From Pseudomonadota bacterium (GTDB lineage Bacteria; BMS3Abin14), in contig JAFGWO010000051.1 in NCBI GenBank assembly GCA_016937135.1, positions 1 to 14,645 of the forward strand: a stretch of 14,645 bases of DNA. Reading direction: 5' to 3'. The notes beneath the pieces are model-generated. The model was not told the origin of the DNA. It made no database searches and worked only from the letters and a program-made list of their open reading frames with translations. Position 1 is the stretch's first letter, and the number at the start of each line of letters is the position of its first letter. Positions 7,043 to 14,304 of the stretch are shown here, piece after piece. The position numbers were made by a program, and so were the translations under genes.

Positions 7043-7411
7043 TTGGGACGGATCGAGGACAAGAACAGGGCCCGGCAGGCCAGAAAGAGGCGCATCCGGG
7101 GCAAACTAAGGGGAACGGCCCAACAGCCGAGGCTGGCGATTTTCAGGAGCGCCCGTCACATATATGCCCAGATCATCGATGATGATCTGGGGCATGTCCT
7201 GGCCAGCGCTTCCACTTTGGAAAAGGAACTGCGCGGATCCCTCAAAACGGGCGGAAACGAGGACGCGGCCAAAGAAGTCGGGAAACTTATCGCCGAAAGA
7301 GCGGTCCGGCAGAATATTGAGATGGTAGCCTTCGATCGCGGCGGATTCAAGTTCCACGGCCGCCTGAAGGCTCTTGCGGAAGCGGCCAGGGAAGGCGGTC
7401 TGAAGTTCTAG
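7043..7411 (+). CDS. rplR: 50S ribosomal protein L18 (TTG start)
   Basis: The protein is 122 residues. A basic N-terminal arm ([20 protein letters not shown], 9-28) precedes the signature [20 protein letters not shown] (29-48) and [11 protein letters not shown]. The C-terminus has [21 protein letters not shown]18 binds 5S rRNA with L5 in the central protuberance. The initiator is TTG 7043, 8 nt after GGAGG (7030-7034). The segment coding for Tyr41 to His51 contains a strong inverted repeat, described separately. Confidence 0.97.
   Translation: MGRIEDKNRARQARKRRIRGKLRGTAQQPRLAIFRSARHIYAQIIDDDLGHVLASASTLEKELRGSLKTGGNEDAAKEVGKLIAERAVRQNIEMVAFDRGGFKFHGRLKALAEAAREGGLKF
7164..7195 (+). repeat. Inverted repeat / hairpin inside rplR
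   Basis: The 14-nt arm ATGCCCAGATCATC (7164-7177) pairs with GATGATCTGGGGCAT (7181-7195) around the 3-nt loop GAT, with only one bulged G in the right arm. That is 14 base pairs, 11 of them uninterrupted next to the loop. In the mRNA it would form a strong hairpin about 120 nt into the gene. No T-run follows, so it is not an intrinsic terminator. Whether it has a function is unknown. The reading frame through it encodes ordinary L18 sequence. Confidence 0.7.
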
Positions 7412-7448
7412 GTTTTCAGACCCCGGAAAAAGCACAGGGAAGATATCT

Positions 7449-7982
7449 ATGAGCATAAGCAAAAGCGCAAGACAGCCACTTAGGGACGTAACCATCGACG
7501 AAGCCGATCTTATTGACAAGGTTGTTTTTATCAACCGGGTCGCCAAAGTGGTCAAGGGAGGCCGAAGGTTTCGATTCAGCGCCCTTGTGGTCGTTGGCGA
7601 CGGCAAGGGTCTGGTCGGTTTCGGACACGGGAAGGCCAACGAAGTCCCCGAAGCTATCCGCAAGGGAATCGATCAGGCCAAGAAAAACCTGTTCAGAATC
7701 CCCCTTCGCGGGACCACCATCTACCACCAGGTCGTCGGAAGATGGGGAAGCGCCAGAGTCCTTCTCAAGCCGGCCAGCCACGGGACCGGCGTCATCGCCG
7801 GGGGGCCGGTCAGAGCCCTGATGGAGGCCTTGGGGGTCAAGGATATCCTGACAAAATGCCTTGGGACCAACAATCCCAACAATGTCCTCAAGGCGGCCAT
7901 GGAGGGACTCCTCGAACTTCGAAGTCCTGAGGACATCGCCCGCCTGCGCGGCAAAAAAGTTGGCGAGATCCTTCACGGCTGA
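7449..7982 (+). CDS. rpsE: 30S ribosomal protein S5
   Basis: The protein is 177 residues, normal for S5. The N-terminal double-stranded-RNA-binding fold has [20 protein letters not shown] (25-44) and [16 protein letters not shown] (48-63). The C-terminal domain has [19 protein letters not shown] (106-124) and [13 protein letters not shown]5 lies at the mRNA entry site with S3 and S4 and affects decoding fidelity. The start ATG 7449 gives [11 protein letters not shown], with a weak AGGGA upstream at 7436-7440. Confidence 0.97.
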   Translation: MSISKSARQPLRDVTIDEADLIDKVVFINRVAKVVKGGRRFRFSALVVVGDGKGLVGFGHGKANEVPEAIRKGIDQAKKNLFRIPLRGTTIYHQVVGRWGSARVLLKPASHGTGVIAGGPVRALMEALGVKDILTKCLGTNNPNNVLKAAMEGLLELRSPEDIARLRGKKVGEILHG

Positions 7983-8002
7983 GGCCGGGTGACAGGGTAC
8001 GG

Positions 8003-8006
8003 GGAG
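8003..8006 (+). promoter_or_regulatory. Shine-Dalgarno that favours the downstream rpmD start
   Basis: The GGAG core of GGGGAG (8001-8006) lies only 2 nt before ATG 8009 but 8 nt before ATG 8015. Normal spacing therefore favours 8015 as the L30 initiator. Confidence 0.6.
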
Positions 8007-8014
8007 ATATGAAG

Positions 8015-8203
8015 ATGTCCAAGATTGATGTGACGCTTGTGAAAAGCACGATAGGCAGGCCCGGCAAGCACGGGAGGGTGATCCGCAGCCTGGGGCTGAA
8101 AAAACTGAACCAGACGGTGAGGCACGAGGTTAACCCCTGCATTATGGGGATGGTGGGAAAAGTATCCCACCTGGTTCGTGTCCAGGCCGTGGAGGAAGAA
8201 TAG
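8015..8203 (+). CDS. rpmD: 50S ribosomal protein L30
   Basis: From ATG 8015 the protein is 62 residues, typical of L30 (58-63). It reads MSKIDVTLVKSTIGRPGKHG, matching the I..RS.IG...KH pattern, then SLGLKKLNQTVRHEVNPCIM and GMVGKVSHLVRV. L30 binds 23S rRNA on the solvent face of the 50S subunit. It is dispensable and absent in some lineages, so its presence in the cluster is informative. An in-frame ATG at 8009 would add two residues, but its spacing from the Shine-Dalgarno is too short. The stop abuts the rplO start directly. Confidence 0.94.
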   Translation: MSKIDVTLVKSTIGRPGKHGRVIRSLGLKKLNQTVRHEVNPCIMGMVGKVSHLVRVQAVEEE

Positions 8204-8638
8204 ATGCTTCACGATCTGAAGCCCTCAAAAGGAAGCACCACCAGGAGGAAAAGGGTGGGGCGCGGGCCGGGGAGCACCCTGGGGAAAACCTGCGGGCACG
8301 GTACCAAGGGACAGAAATCCCGTTCCGGAGGTAAGGTCAGACAGGGATTCGAGGGCGGACAGATGCCCCTCCAAAGGCGTCTCCCCAAAAGGGGTTTCAC
8401 CAATTTTGCCCGGACGGAATATTCTATCGTCAACCTGCGGGATCTTGCCAGGTTCCCCGACGTTGAAACCCTGGATCCCGAGCTCATGGCCGAGCTCAGA
8501 CTCGTCAGGAAAGGGATGCCTGTGAAAGTCCTGGGGGACGGGGAGATCGAAAGGGCGGTCACCGTCAAGGCCCATAAAATCAGCTTTGCCGCGGCGGCCA
8601 AGATCGAAAAGGCCGGGGGCAAGGTCGAGATCATCTAA
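8204..8638 (+). CDS. rplO: 50S ribosomal protein L15
   Basis: The protein is 144 residues, normal for L15. The extended basic N-terminus shows [37 protein letters not shown] and [17 protein letters not shown], all strong family signatures. The compact C-terminal domain follows, ending [16 protein letters not shown]15 is a late-assembling 50S protein. ATG 8204 follows the rpmD TAG with no gap, and GGAGG (8191-8195) lies 8 nt upstream within rpmD. It precedes secY, as in most bacteria. Confidence 0.97.
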   Translation: MLHDLKPSKGSTTRRKRVGRGPGSTLGKTCGHGTKGQKSRSGGKVRQGFEGGQMPLQRRLPKRGFTNFARTEYSIVNLRDLARFPDVETLDPELMAELRLVRKGMPVKVLGDGEIERAVTVKAHKISFAAAAKIEKAGGKVEII

Positions 8639-8640
8639 AA

Positions 8641-8645
8641 GAGGG
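8641..8645 (+). promoter_or_regulatory. Shine-Dalgarno that fixes the secY TTG start
   Basis: GAGGG lies 2 nt after the rplO stop and 6 nt before TTG 8652. It supports a start outside rplO, against an open-frame extension back to 8586. Confidence 0.65.
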
Positions 8646-8651
8646 TTCTCC

Positions 8652-9959
8652 TTGATTTCAAGCCTTATCAATATTTTCAAGATTCCGGAGCTGAAAAGGC
8701 GGGTTCTTTTCACCTTGGCCCTGCTGGCCATCTACCGCGTTGGATGCCACATCCCCACGCCCGGTATCGACGGGCAGGCCCTGGCAGAATTCTTCGCACA
8801 GGCCAAGGGCACCCTCCTCGGCTTCTTCGATCTCTTCTCCGGCGGAGCCCTCCTGAGGATGACCATTTTTGCCCTCGGGATCATGCCTTACATTTCGGCC
8901 AGCATCATCATCCAGCTGCTGACCGTGGTGATCCCACACCTTGAAAAGCTTGCCAAGGAAGGGGAGTCGGGCCGCCGGGTGCTTACACGCTACACCAGGT
9001 ACGGGACGGTGGGGCTGGCGGCCTTTCAGAGTCTGGCCATTTCCGTTGGTCTGGAACAGATGTCCAGTCCCGGCGGGGCTCTCATTGTCCCCTTCCCGGG
9101 TTGGGGTTTCCGGTTCATGACCGTGATAAGCCTTACCGCCGGAACCGCCTTTATCATGTGGCTCGGGGAACAGATCACCGAGAGGGGAATAGGAAACGGC
9201 ATATCCCTGATCATTTTTGCCGGGATTGTCGCCCGCATGCCCATTGCCATCGGCCAGACCTTCTCCCTTGTTCGCACGGGTCAGATATCTGCCTTCCTGA
9301 TGATTTTTGTCGTTGTAGTCATGATAGCTGCTGTGGCGTTCATTATTTTTATGGAGAGGGGACAGAGAAAGATCCCGGTCCAGTACGCGAAAAGGGTCGT
9401 CGGCAGGAAGATGTACGGAGGACAAAGCACGCACCTGCCCCTCCGGGTAAATACGGCCGGGGTTATTCCCCCTATTTTTGCCTCCTCGATCCTTCTTTTC
9501 CCGGCCACGGTCGCGGGATTCATCCGGATCCCTTTTATGGAGACGGTTGCCCAGACTTTCGCACCGGGAAGGGCCCTTTACACGGTCCTTTACGTGGCCC
9601 TCATCATCTTTTTCTGTTATTTCTACACGGCCATCCAGTTTAATCCGGTTGATGTGGCCGATAATCTGAAAAAGTATGGGGGATATATCCCCGGGATCCG
9701 GCCGGGGACCAGGACGGCCCAGTACATCGACCGCGTGCTGTCACGGATTACCTTCGGGGGCGCTATCTATCTGTCTCTCGTCTGCGTGATGCCCGAAATC
9801 CTCTACCGGATCTTCAATGTGCCCTTTTATTTCGGAGGTACGGGTCTTCTCATCGTCATCGGCGTGGCTCTTGACACGGTCACACAGATTGAGACCCATC
9901 TTGTCACACGGCACTACGAAGGGTTCATGAAAAAGGGCAGATTCAAGGGGAGGCGATGA
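8652..9959 (+). CDS. secY: Protein translocase subunit SecY (TTG start)
   Basis: The protein is 435 residues, the normal SecY length, and is a polytopic inner-membrane protein with about ten hydrophobic segments (the first near 16-32). It forms the channel of the SecYEG translocon for export and membrane insertion. Visible signatures are the plug and TM2 region LFSGGALLRMTIFALGIMPY (61-80), ERGIGNGISLIIFAGI (177-192), and the cytoplasmic-loop motif FNPVDVADNLKKYGGYIPGI followed by RPG (330-352), whose Arg350 lies in the conserved SecA/ribosome-interacting loop. I chose TTG 8652 because MISSLINIFKIPELKRR matches the family N-terminus. The stop overlaps adk by 1 nt. Confidence 0.96.
   Translation: MISSLINIFKIPELKRRVLFTLALLAIYRVGCHIPTPGIDGQALAEFFAQAKGTLLGFFDLFSGGALLRMTIFALGIMPYISASIIIQLLTVVIPHLEKLAKEGESGRRVLTRYTRYGTVGLAAFQSLAISVGLEQMSSPGGALIVPFPGWGFRFMTVISLTAGTAFIMWLGEQITERGIGNGISLIIFAGIVARMPIAIGQTFSLVRTGQISAFLMIFVVVVMIAAVAFIIFMERGQRKIPVQYAKRVVGRKMYGGQSTHLPLRVNTAGVIPPIFASSILLFPATVAGFIRIPFMETVAQTFAPGRALYTVLYVALIIFFCYFYTAIQFNPVDVADNLKKYGGYIPGIRPGTRTAQYIDRVLSRITFGGAIYLSLVCVMPEILYRIFNVPFYFGGTGLLIVIGVALDTVTQIETHLVTRHYEGFMKKGRFKGRR
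9947..9953 (+). promoter_or_regulatory. Shine-Dalgarno that favours the second adk ATG
   Basis: GGGGAGG at the end of secY lies 2 nt before ATG 9956 and 5 nt before ATG 9959. Spacing favours 9959, which also gives the shorter MDLILLG start usual for adenylate kinases. Confidence 0.6.
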
Positions 9960-10615
9960 TGGATCTGATCCTTCTCGGGCCCCCTGGCGCGGGGAAGGGA
10001 ACCCAGGCGAAAATGATGGCTGATCGCTGGGAAATTCCCCAGGTCTCAACAGGGGATATCCTCAGAGCGGCTGTCAAGGAAGGCCGGCCCCTTGGTCTTG
10101 AGGCCAAAAGTTTCATGGACAGGGGAGAACTGGTCCCCGACAGGGTAGTCATCGGCATTATCGGAGAGAGGCTTGAGGAGAAGGACGCCGCGGGAGGATT
10201 CATCCTGGATGGATTTCCGAGGACCATCCCGCAGGCTGAAGCCCTTCAGGAAATTCTTGCTGGCCTGGGCCGCAAGATCAGCTGCGTCCTGAGCATTGAG
10301 GTTGAGGAGGAAAAGCTGGTCGTCCGTCTCACCGGCAGGAGGATCTGCAGGAATTGCGGTCAGAGTTATCATCTGGTTTTTAACCCTCCGGCCCGTGACG
10401 GGATCTGCGGCCGCTGCGGGGGAGACCTGTATCAGAGAGACGACGACAAGGAAGAGACGATACGCCAGAGGCTTACCGTTTACAGGGAGCAGACCCAGCC
10501 CCTCGTAGGCTTTTATGAGAGCAAAAATCTCCTTAAGAGGATTGACGGAAGCGATTCCAAGGAGAAAATTTTTTCCGGGATCGTCGAGGTGGTGGAAAGC
10601 GACTGTCGGGGATGA
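9959..10615 (+). CDS. adk: Adenylate kinase, long form with Cys4 zinc LID
   Basis: The protein is 218 residues and interconverts ATP + AMP and 2 ADP in the cytoplasm. The P-loop GPPGAGKGT is at 7-15. The AMP-binding region starts at STGDILR (30-36), and the signature FILDGFPRT is at 81-89. The long LID domain carries C130-x2-C133 and C150-x2-C153, a zinc-binding set seen in Gram-positive and many other adenylate kinases but not in E. coli. ATG 9956 (one residue longer) is the alternative start. It overlaps secY by 1 nt and map by 4 nt (ATGA). The secY-adk-map-infA order is common in bacteria. Confidence 0.96.
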   Translation: MDLILLGPPGAGKGTQAKMMADRWEIPQVSTGDILRAAVKEGRPLGLEAKSFMDRGELVPDRVVIGIIGERLEEKDAAGGFILDGFPRTIPQAEALQEILAGLGRKISCVLSIEVEEEKLVVRLTGRRICRNCGQSYHLVFNPPARDGICGRCGGDLYQRDDDKEETIRQRLTVYREQTQPLVGFYESKNLLKRIDGSDSKEKIFSGIVEVVESDCRG

Positions 10616-11388
10616 TCACCAGAAAAACAGCTGACGAAATTGAGATTATGGCCGAAGGTGGGCGGATCGTCGGCCGGATCCTGAAGATGATGGAGGATGT
10701 GGTCGGTCCCGGAATCACAACCTCCTCGATTGAAAAGGAAGCCGAGAAACTCTCGGACCATTTCGGGATCATTCCCGCTTTCAAGGGTTATAGTGGATAC
10801 CCTTCTGCCATTTGTGTCTCGGTTAACGAGGAAGTGGTCCACGGCATCCCTTCCCCGAAGAGGCGCCTGAGGGAGGGGGACATTGTGGGACTCGATTTCG
10901 GAGCTATCCACAAGGGATTTTTCTCCGACTCGGCGGTGACCCTACCCGTGGGGAGGATAAACAGTCGGGTGAGGAAGCTCCTGGATGTGACCAGGGCCGC
11001 ACTGGAACGGGGAATCCAGTCAGCCATAATCGGGAACCGTCTGGGGGACTTGGGTCATGCGGTCCAGAGTTATGTCGAGGGGTTCGGTTATTCGGTGGTG
11101 CAGGTTTTCGTTGGTCACGGGATCGGGCGCAGCCTTCACGAGGATCCCCAGGTCCCCAATTTCGGGGAGCCGGGACGGGGCATCGTCCTGGAAGAAGGCA
11201 TGACCATTGCTATTGAGCCGATGGTCAATGAGGGTGAAAGTTCGGTCCGGGTTCTGGACGACGGATGGACCGCGGTGACGACGGACGGAGGTCTCTCCGC
11301 CCATTTTGAGCACTCTATCGCGGTCACGAAGGATGGTCCACGGATTCTGACCCTCGATTGCGGGGACCCGAAGGAGAGAATTAGCTGA
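10612..11388 (+). CDS. map: Type I methionine aminopeptidase
   Basis: The protein is 258 residues, the length of bacterial type Ia MetAP, without the N-terminal zinc-finger extension of some homologues. It removes the initiator Met from nascent proteins. The five metal ligands are in place: Asp95 (GLDFGA), Asp106 (FSDSAV), His169 (GHGIGR), Glu202 (AIEPMV) and Glu233 (HFEHS). The substrate-side histidines His77 (VVHGIP) and His176 (LHEDPQVPN) are also present. It overlaps adk by 4 nt and infA by 1 nt (TGATG), so its translation is probably coupled to both. Confidence 0.97.
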   Translation: MITRKTADEIEIMAEGGRIVGRILKMMEDVVGPGITTSSIEKEAEKLSDHFGIIPAFKGYSGYPSAICVSVNEEVVHGIPSPKRRLREGDIVGLDFGAIHKGFFSDSAVTLPVGRINSRVRKLLDVTRAALERGIQSAIIGNRLGDLGHAVQSYVEGFGYSVVQVFVGHGIGRSLHEDPQVPNFGEPGRGIVLEEGMTIAIEPMVNEGESSVRVLDDGWTAVTTDGGLSAHFEHSIAVTKDGPRILTLDCGDPKERIS

Positions 11389-11606
11389 TGGCCAAGGAAG
11401 AAGCGATAGAAGTGGAAGGAACTGTTGTTGAACCGCTTCCAAACGCCATGTTTCGGGTGGAGCTGGAAAACGGTCATCAGGTTCTTGCGCATATTTCCGG
11501 TAAGATGAGGATGCATTACATCCGCATCCTCCCGGGAGATAAAGTGACGGTGGAACTGTCCCCCTATGATCTTTCCCGGGGCAGGATCACCTACAGGGCC
11601 AAGTAG
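11388..11606 (+). CDS. infA: Translation initiation factor IF-1
   Basis: The protein is 72 residues, the standard IF-1 length, a single OB fold. Motifs are [20 protein letters not shown] (10-29), [20 protein letters not shown] (32-51) and the C-terminal [14 protein letters not shown]-1 occupies the 30S A site during initiation. The start ATG 11388 shares one base with the map stop. A 26-nt gap leads to rpmJ. Confidence 0.98.
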   Translation: MAKEEAIEVEGTVVEPLPNAMFRVELENGHQVLAHISGKMRMHYIRILPGDKVTVELSPYDLSRGRITYRAK

Positions 11607-11632
11607 GGAAATTTTCCGAAAAAGAGGATGTC

Positions 11633-11746
11633 ATGAAAGTCAGACCGTCGATCAAGAAAATGTGCGACAAATGCAAGATCATCCGCCGCAAAGGCATTGT
11701 GCGGGTGCTCTGTGAGAACCCCAAGCATAAACAGCGGCAGGGCTGA
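11633..11746 (+). CDS. rpmJ: 50S ribosomal protein L36, zinc type
   Basis: This 37-residue ORF is easily missed because of its size. It reads [20 protein letters not shown] and then [17 protein letters not shown], the exact size and pattern of bacterial L36. The zinc ligands are Cys11, Cys14, Cys27 and His32. L36 is the smallest ribosomal protein and stabilises 23S rRNA late in 50S assembly. It lies between infA and rpsM, its standard place. GAGG (11624-11627) lies 5 nt upstream of the ATG. The stop is followed by the rpsM Shine-Dalgarno after 4 nt. Confidence 0.97.
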   Translation: MKVRPSIKKMCDKCKIIRRKGIVRVLCENPKHKQRQG

Positions 11747-11750
11747 TACC

Positions 11751-11758
11751 AGGAGGTG
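11751..11758 (+). promoter_or_regulatory. Strong Shine-Dalgarno for the rpsM GTG start
   Basis: AGGAGGTG is a full match to the anti-Shine-Dalgarno sequence. Its AGGAGG core ends 7 nt before GTG 11764, which supports that non-ATG initiator. Confidence 0.8.
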
Positions 11759-11763
11759 TTCAG

Positions 11764-12135
11764 GTGGCGCGTATTGCCGGAGTTGATTTGCCGAGAAACA
11801 AAAGGGTGGAGGTCGCCCTCACCTATATCTACGGGATTGGTCCATCCAAGGCGGCCCAGATCGTTGAGTCAGCAGAGGTTGATCCCGACACGAGGGTTGT
11901 GGACCTTGACGAGGGTCAGGTTATTCGGCTGAGGGAGATCATCGACAAACATCACATGGTGGAAGGGGATCTGCGCAGGGATATCTCCTTTAACATCAAG
12001 AGGAAAATGGATCTCGGCAGCTACGAAGGCCTGCGGCATCGAAGAGGGCTCCCTGTGAGGGGGCAAAGGACCCGCACCAATGCCAGGTCCAGGAAAGGAC
12101 ACCGTCCGTCCATCGGCGGCCGGAAAAAGAAGTAG
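11764..12135 (+). CDS. rpsM: 30S ribosomal protein S13 (GTG start)
   Basis: The protein is 123 residues, normal for S13. It starts (M)[20 protein letters not shown] and has the helix-hairpin-helix GIGPSKA. The C-terminal signature is [20 protein letters not shown] (92-111), followed by a basic tail that contacts P-site tRNA. S13 pairs with S19 and bridges to L5. GTG 11764 is supported by the near-perfect Shine-Dalgarno upstream. It opens the alpha cluster, 17 nt after rpmJ and 21 nt before rpsK. Confidence 0.97.
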   Translation: MARIAGVDLPRNKRVEVALTYIYGIGPSKAAQIVESAEVDPDTRVVDLDEGQVIRLREIIDKHHMVEGDLRRDISFNIKRKMDLGSYEGLRHRRGLPVRGQRTRTNARSRKGHRPSIGGRKKK

Positions 12136-12156
12136 TCCCAGTCAGGGGAGGAGAGG

Positions 12157-12546
12157 ATGGCAAAACCGAAGCGAAGTACCGGCAAGAAGATCAAGAAAAA
12201 CATCCCTGCCGGGGTGGCTCACATTCAGGCCACCTTTAACAATACGATCATCACCATCACGGATCCATTGGGGAATACCCTTTCCTGGTGCAGCGCGGGG
12301 AGCAAGGGCTTCAAGGGATCACGGAAAAGCACCCCCTTCGCGGCTCAGTTGGCCGCTGAGGACGCGGCAAAAAGGGCGATGGAGCAAGGCGTTCGAAAGG
12401 TGGATGTCCTGGTAAAAGGACCCGGTTCGGGCAGGGAAGCCGCTTTGAGGTCTCTGCAGGCTTCGGGACTTGAGGTCACCCTCATCCGGGATGTCACCCC
12501 CATTCCCCACAATGGCTGCCGCCCGCCCAAGAGAAGAAGGGTCTGA
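12157..12546 (+). CDS. rpsK: 30S ribosomal protein S11
   Basis: The protein is 129 residues, the standard length. Motifs are [19 protein letters not shown] (19-37), [20 protein letters not shown] (46-65), [15 protein letters not shown], and the C-terminal [18 protein letters not shown]. The Asn-Gly pair in PHNGC is the conserved site that forms isoaspartate in E. coli S11. S11 lies in the platform near the Shine-Dalgarno helix and E-site mRNA. The start is ATG 12157, with GGGGAGGAGAGG just upstream. Confidence 0.98.
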   Translation: MAKPKRSTGKKIKKNIPAGVAHIQATFNNTIITITDPLGNTLSWCSAGSKGFKGSRKSTPFAAQLAAEDAAKRAMEQGVRKVDVLVKGPGSGREAALRSLQASGLEVTLIRDVTPIPHNGCRPPKRRRV

Positions 12547-12554
12547 TAAGGATC

Positions 12555-12562
12555 AAGGAGGT
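12555..12562 (+). promoter_or_regulatory. Strong Shine-Dalgarno for the rpsD TTG start
   Basis: AAGGAGGT, a full-length Shine-Dalgarno match, ends 5 nt before TTG 12568. It supports that initiator, which also gives the expected S4 N-terminus. Confidence 0.8.
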
Positions 12563-12567
12563 ATAAA

Positions 12568-13194
12568 TTGTCAAGATACAGGGAATCCGTATGCCGGCTC
12601 TGTCGGAGGGAAGGGGCCAAGCTTTTTCTCAAGGGTGATCGGTGCTATTCCGACAAGTGTGCTGTCGAGAGAAGGCCTTACCCGCCGGGACAGCACGGAA
12701 GCCGAAGGATCAAACATTCTGATTACGGAGTCCAGCTTCGTGAAAAGCAGAAGGCCCGAAGAATCTACGGCATTATGGAAGGGCAGTTCCGCAGCTATTT
12801 CAAAATGGCCGACAGGCAGAAGGGCGTTACAGGTGAGAACCTGATCATCCTTTTGGAGCGAAGGCTCGACAACACCGTTTTCAGGCTGGGTTTTGCCGGC
12901 TCCAGGTCCGACGCCAGACAGTTGGTCCGCCACGGACATGTCCTGGTGAACGGGCGGAAAGTCAACATCCCGTCGTACCTCCTTCGGCCTGGTGATGTGG
13001 TGGAAATTCGGGAAAAAAGCCGGAATTCCTCCCGAATCCAGGAAGCGCTCGTTTCCGCTGAAAGGAAAAGCACCCCGGCCTGGCTGGAGCTTCAGGCGGC
13101 GAATTTCAGGGGTGTTTTCAAGAATTTTCCGCGTCGGGACGAGGTCGCTCTCCCGGTGAACGAGCAGCTCATTGTCGAGCTCTATTCCAAGTAA
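12568..13194 (+). CDS. rpsD: 30S ribosomal protein S4, Cys4 zinc type (TTG start)
   Basis: The protein is 208 residues, normal for S4. The N-terminus has C9-x2-C12, C26 and C31 (VCRLCRREG and DRCYSDKC), the zinc-containing variant known from Thermus. E. coli S4 lacks this set. Next come RPYPPGQHG and the S4 RNA-binding domain [20 protein letters not shown] (112-131) followed by [21 protein letters not shown]4 nucleates 30S body assembly and, in E. coli, represses the alpha operon through the rpsM leader. I did not identify a clear pseudoknot mimic here. TTG 12568 has a full Shine-Dalgarno. Confidence 0.97.
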   Translation: MSRYRESVCRLCRREGAKLFLKGDRCYSDKCAVERRPYPPGQHGSRRIKHSDYGVQLREKQKARRIYGIMEGQFRSYFKMADRQKGVTGENLIILLERRLDNTVFRLGFAGSRSDARQLVRHGHVLVNGRKVNIPSYLLRPGDVVEIREKSRNSSRIQEALVSAERKSTPAWLELQAANFRGVFKNFPRRDEVALPVNEQLIVELYSK

Positions 13195-13216
13195 GCCATC
13201 CATCGTAAGGGGAAAT

Positions 13217-14251
13217 ATGGCCATGATGGAGAAGAACTGGAAAAGCCTTACCCGTCCGAGGAAGCTGGAATTTTCCGGGGAGGAATGTTCGGATACATTT
13301 TGCCGTTTCGTGGCCGAACCCTTCGAGCGCGGGTTCGGAACGACATTCGGAAATGCCCTGAGAAGAATTCTTCTCTCTTCCCTCCAGGGTGCGGCTGTGA
13401 CGGCCTTCCGGATTGAAGGTGTCCTCCATGAATTTTCCGCGGTGCCGGGCGTTTTCGAGGATGTGACCCAGATCGTCCTCAACCTTAAGGAACTGCGGTT
13501 CCGCGTTCACAGCGCCAAGGCAAAGGTGATCTCCGTAGATGTGGAGCGGGAAGGTCCAGTGACCGCCGCGGACATCATCACCGACCAGGATGTGGAGATC
13601 CTCAATCCCCAGCATCATATCGCGACCCTTGAGAAGGGGGCCCATCTCAAAATGGAGATGGTCGTCAATCTGAGCAAGGGGTTTGTCACGGCGGAACGGA
13701 ACAGGGACGAAGGGCTTTCGGTGGATTTTATCCCTATCGATTCCATCCACTCCCCCGTCGTCAAGGTCAATTACAGGGTGGAAAATGCCCGTGTAGGCCG
13801 GGTGACGGACTTTGACCGCCTCATCCTGGAAATCACCACAGACGGCAGTGTGAAACCGGAAGATGCCCTCGCTGTCGCGGCGAAAATCATCAAGGAACAC
13901 ATGAACCTCTTTATCAATTTCGAGGAGGTTGAGATCCCGGATGAGGAGGAAGAAAAGGGAACGGAGCAGGAGAAGAAAAAGCTGTGGGAAAAGCTCAACA
14001 GGCATGTCAATGAACTCGAGCTTTCCGTCCGTTCCATCAATTGCCTTCAGAACGCTAATATCAGAACCATCGGGGAGCTTGTGCAGAAAACCGAGCCGGA
14101 GATGCTCCGGACCAAGAATTTCGGCAGAAAATCCCTGAATGAACTCAAGGAACTCCTTGAGGCGATGGGTCTCACTTTCGGGATGGACATAAAGGGATGG
14201 ACTCCGGAGGAGGCTGAAGCCGCGCCGGAGGAAGCCCAGGAACTACCCTGA
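13217..14251 (+). CDS. rpoA: DNA-directed RNA polymerase subunit alpha
   Basis: From ATG 13217 the protein is 344 residues. The N-terminal dimerisation domain includes [20 protein letters not shown] (33-52), and [20 protein letters not shown] lies in residues 70-89. A charged linker (about 238-258) leads to the C-terminal domain [20 protein letters not shown] (268-287) and [19 protein letters not shown]. Arg272 and Asn275 align with E. coli Arg265 and Asn268, which contact the UP element. The acidic tail after GW328 is short. ATGs at 13223 and 13226 are alternative starts. An upstream open frame back to 13172 overlaps rpsD and is rejected. The N-terminus resembles Desulfobacterota alpha subunits. 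Confidence 0.96.
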   Translation: MAMMEKNWKSLTRPRKLEFSGEECSDTFCRFVAEPFERGFGTTFGNALRRILLSSLQGAAVTAFRIEGVLHEFSAVPGVFEDVTQIVLNLKELRFRVHSAKAKVISVDVEREGPVTAADIITDQDVEILNPQHHIATLEKGAHLKMEMVVNLSKGFVTAERNRDEGLSVDFIPIDSIHSPVVKVNYRVENARVGRVTDFDRLILEITTDGSVKPEDALAVAAKIIKEHMNLFINFEEVEIPDEEEEKGTEQEKKKLWEKLNRHVNELELSVRSINCLQNANIRTIGELVQKTEPEMLRTKNFGRKSLNELKELLEAMGLTFGMDIKGWTPEEAEAAPEEAQELP

Positions 14252-14258
14252 GTTAAGC

Positions 14259-14277
14259 TGCCCGTTCGCGGCGGGCA
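14259..14277 (+). other. Small hairpin in the rpoA-rplQ gap
   Basis: TGCCCG (14259-14264) pairs with CGGGCA (14272-14277) around a 7-nt loop, 7 nt after the rpoA stop. No T-run follows, so it does not look like an intrinsic terminator. It could affect mRNA processing or decay, or be chance. Confidence 0.3.
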
Positions 14278-14304
14278 AAGACACCATACGAAAGGCGGAG
14301 TGGG

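Noticed and set aside
8586..8651. Possible 22-residue N-terminal extension of SecY
   Set aside because: It lies in rplO, is highly basic from out-of-frame L15 codons, and the family N-terminus begins at TTG 8652.
12571..13482. 303-codon open frame on the minus strand opposite rpsD and rpoA
   Set aside because: It is a shadow of two conserved plus-strand genes in GC-rich sequence. It has no recognisable domain, and it crosses the rpsD-rpoA boundary.
13169..14005. 278-codon open frame on the minus strand opposite rpoA
   Set aside because: Antisense to the intact alpha subunit, with low-complexity Leu/Phe runs from the charged linker and no family signature.
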